Shown: piece by piece, positions 34,731 through 43,395 of the stretch | Layout: every line of letters begins with the position of its first letter | Numbering within the stretch: the first letter of the stretch is position 1 | Source of the DNA: an uncultured Chthonomonas sp. | GTDB taxonomy: Bacteria; Armatimonadota; Chthonomonadetes; Chthonomonadales; CAJBBX01 | Assembly (NCBI GenBank): GCA_903951425.1 | Contig: CAJBBX010000012.1 | Span: 62,001 to 126,000 of the forward strand | Reading direction: 5' to 3' | DNA length: 64,000 bases | The notes under the pieces: model-generated | Databases searched by the model: none | Told to the model about the DNA's origin: nothing | Seen by the model: only the letters and a program-made list of their open reading frames with translations | Program-made: the position numbers and the translations under genes

Positions 34731-37700
34731 CCTTGATGCCGAGGCCCTTGGGCTCGGCATCGTAGCGCAGGAGCGCCGTGGCCCCCTGCATCTCCACCTT
34801 GATGGGCCTCGACGCGCCGAAGGCGTCCCACGCCTGTGCGGTGACCTGCTTGCCGCCGGTCATCACGCGGATCACGCCCTTGATGCCCGAGGCGTTGCTC
34901 GCAACAAGCCGTAGCGCGCTGCCCGTGCGTGCGGACCACTCGATGCAGTCCGAGGCGGCCGCAACGGTGGGCGCGCTCCCGACCTGCTTCGGCAGTTTCT
35001 TCAGCACCACCACCTCGTCCGGCGCGACCGGTCCGGCGGCGCGAATGGCCAGGTCGGCGCTCATCAGGTCGATGGCCGGCTCGGACAACTGCGCGGGCTT
35101 GTCGAACGCCTTGATGACGATGTAGTCGCCCCGCTCGATGCCGACGTGCTCCTGCTCGCGGTAGGTCAGTCCCGCTTTGCCGCAGGCGTAGCGCACCAGG
35201 GCGCGCATGGCCGCGTCGGCCTCCGGGGTGCGAGTGAACCAGGTTGCGGGCAGGCCGCAGACCACCACGCCGCCCTTGCCCACCTCGGCCTCGGCGATCA
35301 GGTCGCCGGTCGGCGTCGAGATGACGGGCCGTGCGCCCAGGCTCGGGTAGGTGAGCGCACGGGAGGCGCCGTCCAGCGCTGCCGGGTCCAACTCTGCGGC
35401 CAGGGCCGAGCCGGCGGCGCGCTGGGAGCGGCTGCTCACCATGGCGGGCGCCGGGGCGGTCTCGATGCGGTACTGGTTGCCGATCTCAACCTCCACGGCG
35501 GCCCGGGTGCCGGGATCGAACTGCAGCCGGTAGACCAACTCACGGGAGGCGTCTACGAACCGGCTCGTGCCGGCCAGGCCGCTGCCCGTGTCGGCGGCGG
35601 TGATGGCGCCCTCTTCGGGGCCGCCGGGCGTGATGCGCAGGTCCAGCGGCTTGCCGTCTCGGGTGCCCACCAGTCTTAACGATGTGATGAGCGCGCCCCA
35701 TCCGTCGGCGGGCTGTGAGTCCGTGACGCGGAGGTAGACCGCACCGGTGGAGGCTATCGCGGCGGTGAGGTCCACCTTCACCACACCCCGGTTCTCCAGG
35801 TTGCGGCCCTTGTAGGGTGTTTCCACGGCCAGCCGGTAGGGGGCGGTCGGCGCTGACCGCTCGGTGACCTTCATGCCCGCTCCGTCGAGCCCCAACGCCT
35901 TGAGCAGGTAGGCGTGCGGCGACGGCAGGCCCTCCTTGCGCCACCACAGTTCCAGGCCGTTGTAGGCGTCGTCGCCGCCGCAGAGGATCAGCCGCCCGCC
36001 GCCGCGCACCCACGCCGCCAGGGCGTCCACGTCCTCCTTGCGCTGGGGCTTCATCGGGTCGAACGAGACGAGCAGCACCTTGTAGGGGTCCAGGTAACCG
36101 GGCTCGCGGATGCGGTCGAAGTATGCGGTTTGGACCGGGATGCCCTTCATCACCAGCGGCAGGGAGAGGCCGTAGAAGTGGTCGAAGTCAGCCTCGGAGG
36201 GCGGGTTCCGCTGCCACATGAAGCTGTCGCCGAGGAAGGTGGCGATGCCTTCGGTGCCCCGGTCATGGCGCACGGTCTTCTGGTTCTGCATGTCGGAGAG
36301 GGCGTTGACCACCGTGGTGACGGCCGTGGCGAAGGCGTCGGGCACCTGTCCGAAGATGCGCGTGGGCCAGGGCATCACCTCGAACCGGTCGGTCTCCGGG
36401 AAGAGGAGCGAAGCGCCCAGCGTGCGGCGGTAGTTGTCGAAGTACTCGTGCATGGGCCTGCCCGGGGCGTCCTCCAGGGGGTCCATGAGGAGCCACGGCT
36501 TGATGCCCGTGCCGCGCACCAGGTTCAGGGCCGAGCTGTACTCGAGGTACGCGTTCTCGAATGTGCGCGCCTTGCGGATGCCCTTGTGGCAGACGGGGCT
36601 CTGGGCGGTGCCGGTCCAGACCTGGGCGATCATGTGGTCCGGCTTCAGCGCCTGGATGGCCTCATGGAACGGGAAGGCCACTGCCCACGCGAAGTAGTTC
36701 ACGGGGCTGTGGACGAGCATCCAGGTTTCGGCCTTGGGGTTGCCCGCCCGGGCGCCGTCGTAGCAAGCGCGGAGGAGGTCGATCTCCAGCTTGCCCATGA
36801 GCCGCTGGCCGTCGGCGCGGGCCTGCGGCGACGTGGACGGGTCCACCCACGGCCGGCCGTACGCCGCCTGGAACTCGGCCTTGAAGCTGGGAGCGTAGGC
36901 CCCGGTCCCGAAGAACTCCGGCTCCTCCGGCGCCGCGCCCTCGGCCCCGTTCTGGTGCGCGCGCTTGAACTGGCCCGCCATCACGGCGCGCCGGTCGGCC
37001 GTGGGCACCATGTAGTAGCTGCCCGGCCCGCAGTCCAGCGGTCGGCCCGAGGCGTCGGCCTGCGCTGAGCCGGGGTGAGAGGCAAGGTAGTCAGGCCCGG
37101 CCCGGAAGCCGGCCATGAAAGGCGCCCGGTAGCCCATGGCCTGCCAGCTGGAGATGGCCTCCTTCGTCTCGCTGACCACCAGCACCGTGTCCACCTTCAG
37201 GTCGTTGTCGCTGGTGTAGCCCACCGGAGTCTGCAGGCAGGTGGTGTTCTTGCGTGTCCGCCGCACCGACTTCGCGCCGGCGGGGATGGCCAGGATGCGC
37301 TCCAGCCGATCCGGCAGGCCGTTGCGGTTGGCGTCCGGGGCCATGCCCCGCGGCTCGGTGACCGGAACCGGCTCGTTCAGGGCGGGCAGGGGAAGCAGCG
37401 ATGCCAGCCGCGCCGTGGCGTCGCCCTCATAGAGCCCCACCGCGCCTATGAGCGCCGTTCCCTTGGACTTCAGCTGGACCGAGGCATCGGCCGTCTGCGC
37501 CCCGTCCGGCGCCTGCACCACGCCGGAGATGAGCTTCCACCGGCCCGTCGCGGCGGGTATGGCCGGGCCCTGTTGCCCCAGGAAGCCGGCCGCGCCGAAG
37601 AAGCGCACGAAGAGGTTGCATGCCGCCGGGTCGATGCCCGACGTGCGCACCCAGGCCGCCACCGTGAACGTCGCGCCGGACTTCACCGCCATCTGGCGAC

Positions 37701-37908
37701 CGGTCGCTCCGGCCCAGTCGGCCCCCGAGCCCTTGAGCCGCAGCCCCTTCACGTCCGGGTTCCGGCGGTCGGCCACCCACTGGGCGCGGTTGCCGGCGGG
37801 CCGGTTGAGCGTCCACTTCTCCGGGTCGAAGACGCCGGAACGGAAGGTGGGATTGGCCGCAAGGTTGGTCTGGGCGACCAGCAAGAGCATGGCGAGGCCG
37901 GCAAGCAT
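34717..37908 (-). CDS. Very large secreted glycosidase-like protein with CBM-like and amidotransferase-like domains
   Basis: 1063 aa with Sec signal (MLAGLAMLLLVAQTNLA). Residues ~20-165 look like a CBM4-type jelly roll (NPTFRSGVFDPEKW, GATFTVAAWVRTSGID). A thrombospondin-3-like NRNGLPDRLE loop follows, then ~400 residues probably forming a TIM barrel (LGASLLFPETDRFEVMPWPTR region). At ~610-680 is an amidotransferase-like fold (LLVSFDPMKPQRKEDVDALA, GGGRLILCGGDDAYNG) and after it an NPCBM-like beta domain (VYLRVTDSQPADGWGALI). The overall order recalls GH42-type proteins but I do not recognise a catalytic signature. ATG 37908 has AAGGAG upstream. Confidence 0.65.
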   Translation of the reverse strand: MLAGLAMLLLVAQTNLAANPTFRSGVFDPEKWTLNRPAGNRAQWVADRRNPDVKGLRLKGSGADWAGATGRQMAVKSGATFTVAAWVRTSGIDPAACNLFVRFFGAAGFLGQQGPAIPAATGRWKLISGVVQAPDGAQTADASVQLKSKGTALIGAVGLYEGDATARLASLLPLPALNEPVPVTEPRGMAPDANRNGLPDRLERILAIPAGAKSVRRTRKNTTCLQTPVGYTSDNDLKVDTVLVVSETKEAISSWQAMGYRAPFMAGFRAGPDYLASHPGSAQADASGRPLDCGPGSYYMVPTADRRAVMAGQFKRAHQNGAEGAAPEEPEFFGTGAYAPSFKAEFQAAYGRPWVDPSTSPQARADGQRLMGKLEIDLLRACYDGARAGNPKAETWMLVHSPVNYFAWAVAFPFHEAIQALKPDHMIAQVWTGTAQSPVCHKGIRKARTFENAYLEYSSALNLVRGTGIKPWLLMDPLEDAPGRPMHEYFDNYRRTLGASLLFPETDRFEVMPWPTRIFGQVPDAFATAVTTVVNALSDMQNQKTVRHDRGTEGIATFLGDSFMWQRNPPSEADFDHFYGLSLPLVMKGIPVQTAYFDRIREPGYLDPYKVLLVSFDPMKPQRKEDVDALAAWVRGGGRLILCGGDDAYNGLELWWRKEGLPSPHAYLLKALGLDGAGMKVTERSAPTAPYRLAVETPYKGRNLENRGVVKVDLTAAIASTGAVYLRVTDSQPADGWGALITSLRLVGTRDGKPLDLRITPGGPEEGAITAADTGSGLAGTSRFVDASRELVYRLQFDPGTRAAVEVEIGNQYRIETAPAPAMVSSRSQRAAGSALAAELDPAALDGASRALTYPSLGARPVISTPTGDLIAEAEVGKGGVVVCGLPATWFTRTPEADAAMRALVRYACGKAGLTYREQEHVGIERGDYIVIKAFDKPAQLSEPAIDLMSADLAIRAAGPVAPDEVVVLKKLPKQVGSAPTVAAASDCIEWSARTGSALRLVASNASGIKGVIRVMTGGKQVTAQAWDAFGASRPIKVEMQGATALLRYDAEPKGLGIKVTAR

Positions 37909-38173
37909 GGGCGGGCTCCTTACGCGCCGGGCAGACAGGGCGCGGCACGCAAGTAGGGTACCGCGCTGCTGTTGCCGAGGGGGAGTCTGGGGCAGTCGAC
38001 CTGCGCACGAAGAGGCCAAGGTGTGCATAGGGCGGAGGCGGCGAATGTGCCGCCATCGCCCAGGTCCATCGCGCAGCTTGACAACCGTAGGCGTCAGTGC
38101 CACACTGTCGAGCAGGTCTCGAATTAGCGGATTAGTGGCCATTCGGTCGCGTTGCGTTACCATCGGGAGGTGC

Positions 38174-38569
38174 ATGGTGCATCGTTGGTCGGACGACGAC
38201 GACCTGATCGGCTACTGCCTGTACCGGTTTGGCCCAGACGTATTCGGCCGCAGCGTCGAGGAGATCGCAGGTGTTCCCGGGATGCCGTTCAGTAGCCTGA
38301 ACATCAAGATAGCAAACTTCAAGTTTATTGCTGGCAATGGTGGCCTCGAAGGGTACTCTCAGCAGGCGCTGGCCGTCTTTCGGCAGTATGAGGACGTGCT
38401 ATCCGATGACGCAAGGAATGCTGGGGTCTTGGCGCTCCAGCGTGCTGCAGGGAAGGCCCCGTCGGGTCCCCGCATCAGTGCGAACGCTCAGGAGATCGTG
38501 GATCTCGACAAGGAGATGGATCGACTGATGCGCGAGTTGGAGCGGTTGCAGGCAATGAAGGCGCGTTGA
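38174..38569 (+). CDS. Hypothetical protein, first of a three-gene set
   Basis: 131 aa. Not recognised with confidence. The segment GMPFSSLNIKIANFKFIAGNGGLEGYSQQALAVFRQYEDV weakly resembles the short module found ahead of HNH nuclease domains (fixed pattern of L-x-I-K-I-x-N-F and a trailing amphipathic helix), but no nuclease residues follow. The C-terminus is a predicted coiled-coil (EIVDLDKEMDRLMRELERLQ). GGGAGG precedes the ATG at 38174. It is 58 nt from the next gene. Confidence 0.65.
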   Translation: MVHRWSDDDDLIGYCLYRFGPDVFGRSVEEIAGVPGMPFSSLNIKIANFKFIAGNGGLEGYSQQALAVFRQYEDVLSDDARNAGVLALQRAAGKAPSGPRISANAQEIVDLDKEMDRLMRELERLQAMKAR

Positions 38570-38627
38570 CAACGCCTGCGACATAGCGCTTCGTTCTTGC
38601 AGCCACGCCGCGCCGAAGGAGCATCGA

Positions 38628-38900
38628 ATGCCGCAGCGCAAGTACTCGCGCGGACACGTCACCGCCGTAGGTCAAAGGCTGTATGAGCAGGTGATCCGCA
38701 CGTTGGTCGAGACCGAAGACAATATAGGCAAGATTGTGTCCATCGATATTGACTCCGGTGATTACACCATCGACGACGACGCCATTGCTTCCGCGCGTCT
38801 CCTGCTGGCCCGCCGGCCCGATGCCGCCATCTACGGCGCACGTATCGGCTATGACGCGATGTTCGCTGTCGGCGGCACGTTGAACCGAACGCACCGGTGA
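38628..38900 (+). CDS. Small conserved-looking protein upstream of the aspartic protease
   Basis: 90 aa with AAGGAG upstream of ATG 38628. Pattern GQRLYEQVIRTLVETEDNIG, IDIDSGDYTIDDDAIASARL, ARRPDAAIYGARIGYDAM, ending GGTLNRTHR. Similar short proteins are often found directly before clan AA aspartic protease genes in cyanobacteria and other phyla, and the pair may form a toxin-antitoxin-like or regulated-protease unit. Its 3' end overlaps the protease start (GTGA), so expression is coupled. No catalytic motif is seen. Confidence 0.75.
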   Translation: MPQRKYSRGHVTAVGQRLYEQVIRTLVETEDNIGKIVSIDIDSGDYTIDDDAIASARLLLARRPDAAIYGARIGYDAMFAVGGTLNRTHR

Positions 38901-39262
38901 TCGCGGGATCGGTTAAGGACCTGCAGGCCTTGGTCTGCGTCGGCATCGGCCTTTCGCCTGACGTCACGATGCCTGTAGATCTCGTCGTTGACACCGGGTT
39001 CGCCGGCGGCCTTGCCCTGCCCCAAGCGCTTATCGACGAACTGCGGTTGCCGTACATAGAGGCGACGGTCGCGATCCTGGCCGATGGTAGCCGCGCGGAC
39101 GTCGATGTCTACGCGGCGCCGGTGCACTGGTTTGGCCGCGCCGTCGAGGTGGCCGTCCTCGCGATGGAAGGCCGTCCGCTGCTCGGCACCTCGTTGCTGC
39201 GTGAACTGCGCATGGAGGCCGACTTCGTTGAGGGCGGCGCGGTCAGGCTCCTTCCGTTGTAG
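38897..39262 (+). CDS. Retropepsin-like clan AA aspartic protease
   Basis: 121 aa. The catalytic motif DTG is in LVVDTGFAGGLALP, with the second hallmark GTSLLRELRMEADF (the retropepsin G-x-x-L-L region) near the C-terminus. One active-site half per chain, so it should act as a dimer. No signal peptide or membrane anchor is present, so it is cytoplasmic. Starts at GTG 38897, overlapping the small upstream protein. The substrate is likely that partner or another small protein; this is inference. Confidence 0.82.
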   Translation: MIAGSVKDLQALVCVGIGLSPDVTMPVDLVVDTGFAGGLALPQALIDELRLPYIEATVAILADGSRADVDVYAAPVHWFGRAVEVAVLAMEGRPLLGTSLLRELRMEADFVEGGAVRLLPL

Positions 39263-39317
39263 ACACCGCTCCGCCTCCGGGTACTGTATGGCCCAATCGC
39301 TACGGAGGTGCTGACCA

Positions 39318-40142
39318 GTGGCTGACGGAGTGCTGTCGGGCAAGCGGATCGGGGTGATCGGGGCGGGCGCCATGGGGAGCGCGCTCTGCAATGGGCTGGT
39401 GAAGTCGGGCGCGGCTCCCGCCTCTGCGCTGCTGGTGAGCGACGCGCACGGCGCGCATCTTGAGCGCATCCAGGCCGCCCTGGGTGTGCGGACCACCGCC
39501 GACAACGCGCAGGTCGCCGAGCAGTCCGATATCCTGGTGCTGGCCGTGAAGCCAAACACGGTGCCCGCCGTCCTGGCCGACAATCGCGGCGCCGTCCGAG
39601 CCGACCAGCTCCTCATCTCCATCGCCGCCGGAGTGCGCATCCGGGCCATCGAGGCCGAGGTCCCCGTGCCTGTGGCCGTGGTGCGCGCCATGCCCAATAC
39701 CGCCGCGCAGGTCAATGCCGGGGCCTGCGCTTTCGCCCGCGGCGCCCACGCCTCCGACAGGCATCTCGAGTGGGTCGCCGCCATCTTCCGCTCGGTGGGC
39801 TCCGCCATCCAGCTCGACGAGCGCCTCATGGATGCGGTCACCGCCCTCTCGGGGAGCGGGCCGGCGTACATCTACCTCGTCATCGAGGCGCTCATCGACG
39901 GCGGCGTGAAGGTCGGCCTCCCCCGCGAGATGGCCCACCAGTTGGCCGCGCAGACCGTTCTGGGAGCCGCCAAAATGGTCATCGAGACCGGCCGCCACCC
40001 GGCCGAGCTGAAGGACATGGTCGCCACGCCCGCCGGGACCACCATCACCGCGCTTGCCGCACTGGAGCACGCCGGCCTGCGCGCAGCGCTGATCGACGCC
40101 GTGGAGCGCGCCGCCGAGCGCAGCGCGGAGCTGGGGCAGTGA
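39318..40142 (+). CDS. proC: Pyrroline-5-carboxylate reductase
   Basis: 274 aa, typical length. N-terminal Rossmann fold with GVIGAGAMGSAL, SDILVLAVKPNTV, AVVRAMPNTAAQVNAGACAF, and C-terminal dimerisation region with DAVTALSGSGPAYIYLVIEAL and AELKDMVATPAGTTITAL, all family hallmarks. It makes L-proline from pyrroline-5-carboxylate using NAD(P)H in the cytoplasm. Starts at GTG 39318. Overlaps the next gene by 4 nt (GTGA). Confidence 0.96.
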   Translation: MADGVLSGKRIGVIGAGAMGSALCNGLVKSGAAPASALLVSDAHGAHLERIQAALGVRTTADNAQVAEQSDILVLAVKPNTVPAVLADNRGAVRADQLLISIAAGVRIRAIEAEVPVPVAVVRAMPNTAAQVNAGACAFARGAHASDRHLEWVAAIFRSVGSAIQLDERLMDAVTALSGSGPAYIYLVIEALIDGGVKVGLPREMAHQLAAQTVLGAAKMVIETGRHPAELKDMVATPAGTTITALAALEHAGLRAALIDAVERAAERSAELGQ

Positions 40143-41146
40143 GCGCCCGCCAACGCCGGCTCCTGCCGGCGCTCGCGGCACTGCTCCTCGCGGCGGCCCG
40201 CCTCCCGTGCGCGGCTCAGCCCGTGCCCCAACGGTTTGCCGACCTGGCCCGCGAGCTTGCGCCCGCATCGCCCGGCGACAGGCCCGAGCCACGGGCCGTG
40301 GAGGCCATGGAACTCGCCGCCGCCCCCGTGATCTCGGCGCTGCGGTCTGGCCATGCCGCCGCCCGGGCCGAGCGCGCCGCCAAGCCGTTCGTCGACGCCG
40401 TGGACCAGGCCGCTCGCGGCGCCGACAACGGCGCCACGGGCTACACCTGGATGCGCGTGGCCGCCGCCCGCCGGGGCGACCTCGGCGCCGTCGTGGTCAC
40501 CTATGGCGCGGCGTCGCGGTTGGCCCTCCTCCGGCTCTCCACGGGCAAGCGGCTGACCCTCCCCGCCGGGGCCCTGTGGCAGACGCCCTGGTCGGCCCTG
40601 CCCCGTTTCGCCGACGACACCACTCTCGCGCTATCGTGCGACAGCGTGCAGGACATGGGTATGCGCACGGGCATGCGGCTCGACACCTACCGGATCAACG
40701 GGGACGCTGCCGTGCGCACGGGCCGCGTGGAGCTGGCGCGCACCCTGGAGTGGGGCGGATGCACCCTGCGCGGCGACCGAGCGGTCCTATCGGGCCTCCA
40801 GATGCCGGAGGGCTTCTTCACGACCGCCCCGGTCCGCCTCTTCGAGGTGCGGCAGGAGTGGCGGCTGAACCGGGGCCGGGCGACGCTCGTCCGGCAGGCG
40901 CTGGGCCAGCCCGAGTTACGGGCCATCGACGCCTGGATCGTCCGCGCGCGGGCCGCCCGCAAGCCCAGCCCGGCGCAGGTCCGCTTCCGCGCCGCCTTCC
41001 CGGAGCCGGACATGCTGGACAAGTACCGCCGCTCCGGCCCCGCCCGCCGGCCCGTCTTCCGGCTCGAGATGGGCGGCACGGCCCGCTTCACGCTCGAGCG
41101 CCGTGACGGCAGGTGGAGCGTGGTGGAGGTCCGCACCGGCAAGTAG
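40139..41146 (+). CDS. Exported protein of unknown function
   Basis: 335 aa with a signal peptide ending CAA-Q (LAALLLAAARLPCAA). No family recognised. The mature part is beta-rich with TGYTWMRVAAARRGDLG and ARTLEWGGCTLRGDRAVLSGLQ, and its last ~30 residues (ARFTLERRDGRWSVVEVRT) look like an NTF2-like or lumazine-type terminal sheet. GTG at 40139 overlaps the proC stop, giving translational coupling, though a link to proline synthesis is not obvious. Confidence 0.65.
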   Translation: MSARQRRLLPALAALLLAAARLPCAAQPVPQRFADLARELAPASPGDRPEPRAVEAMELAAAPVISALRSGHAAARAERAAKPFVDAVDQAARGADNGATGYTWMRVAAARRGDLGAVVVTYGAASRLALLRLSTGKRLTLPAGALWQTPWSALPRFADDTTLALSCDSVQDMGMRTGMRLDTYRINGDAAVRTGRVELARTLEWGGCTLRGDRAVLSGLQMPEGFFTTAPVRLFEVRQEWRLNRGRATLVRQALGQPELRAIDAWIVRARAARKPSPAQVRFRAAFPEPDMLDKYRRSGPARRPVFRLEMGGTARFTLERRDGRWSVVEVRTGK

Positions 41147-41185
41147 CCGGCAGGAAGTCGACCCGCTCAGCGCGAACCTGAGGGC

Positions 41186-42286
41186 ATGATGACTCTATGC
41201 CTCGCGCTCTGCGCGCTCAGCTGCACCTTCGGGGCCGCCTCGGCCCAGTCGCCTGCGCCCGCGCCGCCGGCCGGGCATCAGATCGTCTGCCGCGATGCCG
41301 GGGCCGGGGGCTACCAGGCCTTCCCGGACGTGGCGCGCCTGCGGAACCGCGACCTGCTCTGCGTCTTCTACGCGGGCTACGGCCACATCGCGCACCCCAC
41401 CGCCGCGCTGCCTCGGGGAGCCCGCATTTGCTCCGTGCGCTCGCGGGACAACGGAAAGAGCTGGGGGCCCGCCGAGGTGGTGGCCGACACTCCGTGGGAC
41501 GACCGTGACCCGCACATCGCCCTGCTGGCCAACGGCGACCTGCTGATGAACTGGTTCACCTACTACCCCGGCGGACCCTCGGCGCGCCCCGGCGAGGGCA
41601 CTCGGTACAAGGAGATCTGGACCACGCGCAGCCGCGACCAGGGCCACACCTGGTCGGAGCCGGAGCTGATCCCGTCGACGGCATCGGCCCACTACGGCGT
41701 CAGCGCTCCGGTCCGCAGGCTCCGCGGCGGCGCGCTGCTGATGCCGATCTACAAGGAGCTGCCCGACCCGCTGCGGGTCTGGTCCTACGTGCTCCTCTCC
41801 AAGGACGGCGGTAAGACCTGGGGCGAGCCCATCGTAGTGGACCCGGGGAACGACGACAACGACGAACCCGACGTGATCCAGCGGCCGGACGGCTCCCTGC
41901 TCTGCGTCATGCGCTCCAACCGGGGCGAGCAGATCATGTGGCGCTCGGTCTCGCGCGACGGCGGTCGCACCTGGTCGCGCTCCACGCTCATCGGCTTCCC
42001 GGGCCACGCGCCCTACCTGCTGCGGACACGGTGGTCGAGCGTCACGCTGCTGGCCCACCGCCTGCCCGGCACAGCCCTCCACGTAAGCCGCGACGAGGGC
42101 GAGACCTGGGGCCCCACGGTTCCGGTCGACAGCGTCATCGGCGCGTACCCGAGCCTCGTGGAGCTGGGCGGCGGCCGCGTCCTCATCGTCTACTACGAGG
42201 AGGGGCCCAACTCCGCCATCCGCGCCCGTGTGTTCCGGGTGGGAAAGGAAGGCGTGCAGTTCGAGGCAGCGCCCGGCGGCCGGTAG
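41186..42286 (+). CDS. Secreted BNR-repeat / sialidase-like protein (second)
   Basis: 366 aa with Sec signal ending ASA-Q. Asp-box motifs: SRDNGKSW, SRDQGHTW, SKDGGKTW, SRDGGRTW and SRDEGETW; also a WDDRDPHIALL segment that parallels WDDRNPALGQM in the paralogue at 7021-8187. The two share the same propeller plan, so they come from one family, but differ in most blades. ATG 41186 (or 41189) follows GAGGG. Substrate unknown; probably acts on a polymer or its oligomers outside the cell. Confidence 0.82.
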   Translation: MMTLCLALCALSCTFGAASAQSPAPAPPAGHQIVCRDAGAGGYQAFPDVARLRNRDLLCVFYAGYGHIAHPTAALPRGARICSVRSRDNGKSWGPAEVVADTPWDDRDPHIALLANGDLLMNWFTYYPGGPSARPGEGTRYKEIWTTRSRDQGHTWSEPELIPSTASAHYGVSAPVRRLRGGALLMPIYKELPDPLRVWSYVLLSKDGGKTWGEPIVVDPGNDDNDEPDVIQRPDGSLLCVMRSNRGEQIMWRSVSRDGGRTWSRSTLIGFPGHAPYLLRTRWSSVTLLAHRLPGTALHVSRDEGETWGPTVPVDSVIGAYPSLVELGGGRVLIVYYEEGPNSAIRARVFRVGKEGVQFEAAPGGR

Positions 42287-42668
42287 GGCGAGTAGCCGTG
42301 GGTCTCAATACGCCTGTCCGCCTGGCGGCGGACAGGCACTCGAGCGACGGCCTGGCCTACCGGCGCTCATCCGACGGACTCGGGTGCCGGCCTACTGGGC
42401 GGAGCCGCCCTTGACGTCATCCTGACGCGCAGCGGAAGGACCCCCCGGAGGTACGCGCCGCACCACCGCGAAGCCGCGCACCGTCGTAGCCCATCGCTCC
42501 GCACGCCATCGGCCGCTGGTTGAGTAGGCCCGCGCCCTCCTTGTGCGAGCCGCACCGAAACCACGGCGCACGCCGCCCTCCCGAACTCGGGCACGGAGGC
42601 CCGAGTCACCAACCGATCTACCGTGGACCCGCCGGACGGCGACTTCGCGACGTTCGTAGCCGTCGGCT
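42287..42668. other. Intergenic stretch, mostly repeat
   Basis: 382 nt between the convergent BNR and SGNH genes. All but the last ~60 nt is the composite repeat. No gene is supported. Confidence 0.6.
42295..42605 (+). repeat. Composite palindromic intergenic repeat, copy 2
   Basis: Same module order A-B-C-D as copy 1 but inverted relative to it in the window. Module A hairpin has CCTGTCCGCC/GGCGGACAGG where copy 1 has CCGGTCCGCC/GGCGGGCCGG: one T-A to G-C exchange keeps pairing. Module C keeps GGTTGAGTAGG and CGAAACCACGGCGCAC. Module D is the full palindrome CTCGGGCACGGAGGCCCGAG (42586-42605). It starts 9 nt after the BNR gene stop and lies between convergent genes. Confidence 0.85.
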
Positions 42669-43376
42669 TCAGCCGGCGACCCGCGCCGCGGCGGGCTTCC
42701 ATAGCAGCCGCGTCAGCACGGGCCCCAGGACCGAGGTCCAGACCCGGTAGCCCTCCTCGTTCAGGTGCAGCTTGTCGGTGCGGAAGAGGTCGTCGCGCGG
42801 CTCGCCGCTGTCGGTCATCAGGTACCGTGCCATGTCGACGTACCAGAGCCGGTTGTCGCCCCGGCAGAACTCCTCGACCAGGGCGTTGGCCTTGGCCATC
42901 TTGGCCCAGTGCTTCCATCGCGAGCGGGTGGCCATGAGGCTCATGAAGACGATGCGCGTGTTGGGCAGGGCGGCGTGGACCTTCCGCACGAAGGCCCCGA
43001 AGTCGGCGCAGACCTGCTCCGGCTCCTTCCCGGCGTTGATGTCGTTGCCGCCCGCATGGAAGACGATCAGCGACGGCTCAAGCGGCAAGATGATCCGGTC
43101 GGCGTAGAGGGTTGAGTCGACGATCTGTGAGCCGCCAAAGCCCCGGTTGGCGGCCTTCAGCTCTGGGAACCAGCGCTCCGGCTTGCTCATCACGATGGTG
43201 CTCGAGCCGGCGAAGACAACGCCGGCCTTGAGCGGAGGCGTCTTCCGGTCGGCCTCCTCCATCTTCCTGATGTCGGGCTCCCATCGCTCCGGGCCTCCCT
43301 TCGCGGGCTCCTGGGCCATGGCGGCAGTGCAGGCGAGTAGAGCCTGCAGGGCCGCGGCCATGCGCAATAGCCTCAT
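42669..43376 (-). CDS. Secreted SGNH/GDSL-family hydrolase (second)
   Basis: 235 aa with Sec signal ending AMA-Q. Block I is VVFAGSSTI (GSS instead of GDS, catalytic Ser kept), block II NRGFGGSQI (Gly), block III FHAGGNDI (Asn) and block V TDKLHLNEEGY (Asp/His). This is a close match to the GSS-type lipase/acylhydrolase group. It probably removes acyl groups from saccharides at the cell surface. GGAGGG precedes ATG 43376; 19 nt separate it from the next gene upstream, so they form an operon. Confidence 0.87.
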   Translation of the reverse strand: MRLLRMAAALQALLACTAAMAQEPAKGGPERWEPDIRKMEEADRKTPPLKAGVVFAGSSTIVMSKPERWFPELKAANRGFGGSQIVDSTLYADRIILPLEPSLIVFHAGGNDINAGKEPEQVCADFGAFVRKVHAALPNTRIVFMSLMATRSRWKHWAKMAKANALVEEFCRGDNRLWYVDMARYLMTDSGEPRDDLFRTDKLHLNEEGYRVWTSVLGPVLTRLLWKPAAARVAG

Positions 43377-43395
43377 CGTTCGATCCCTCCGGGCT

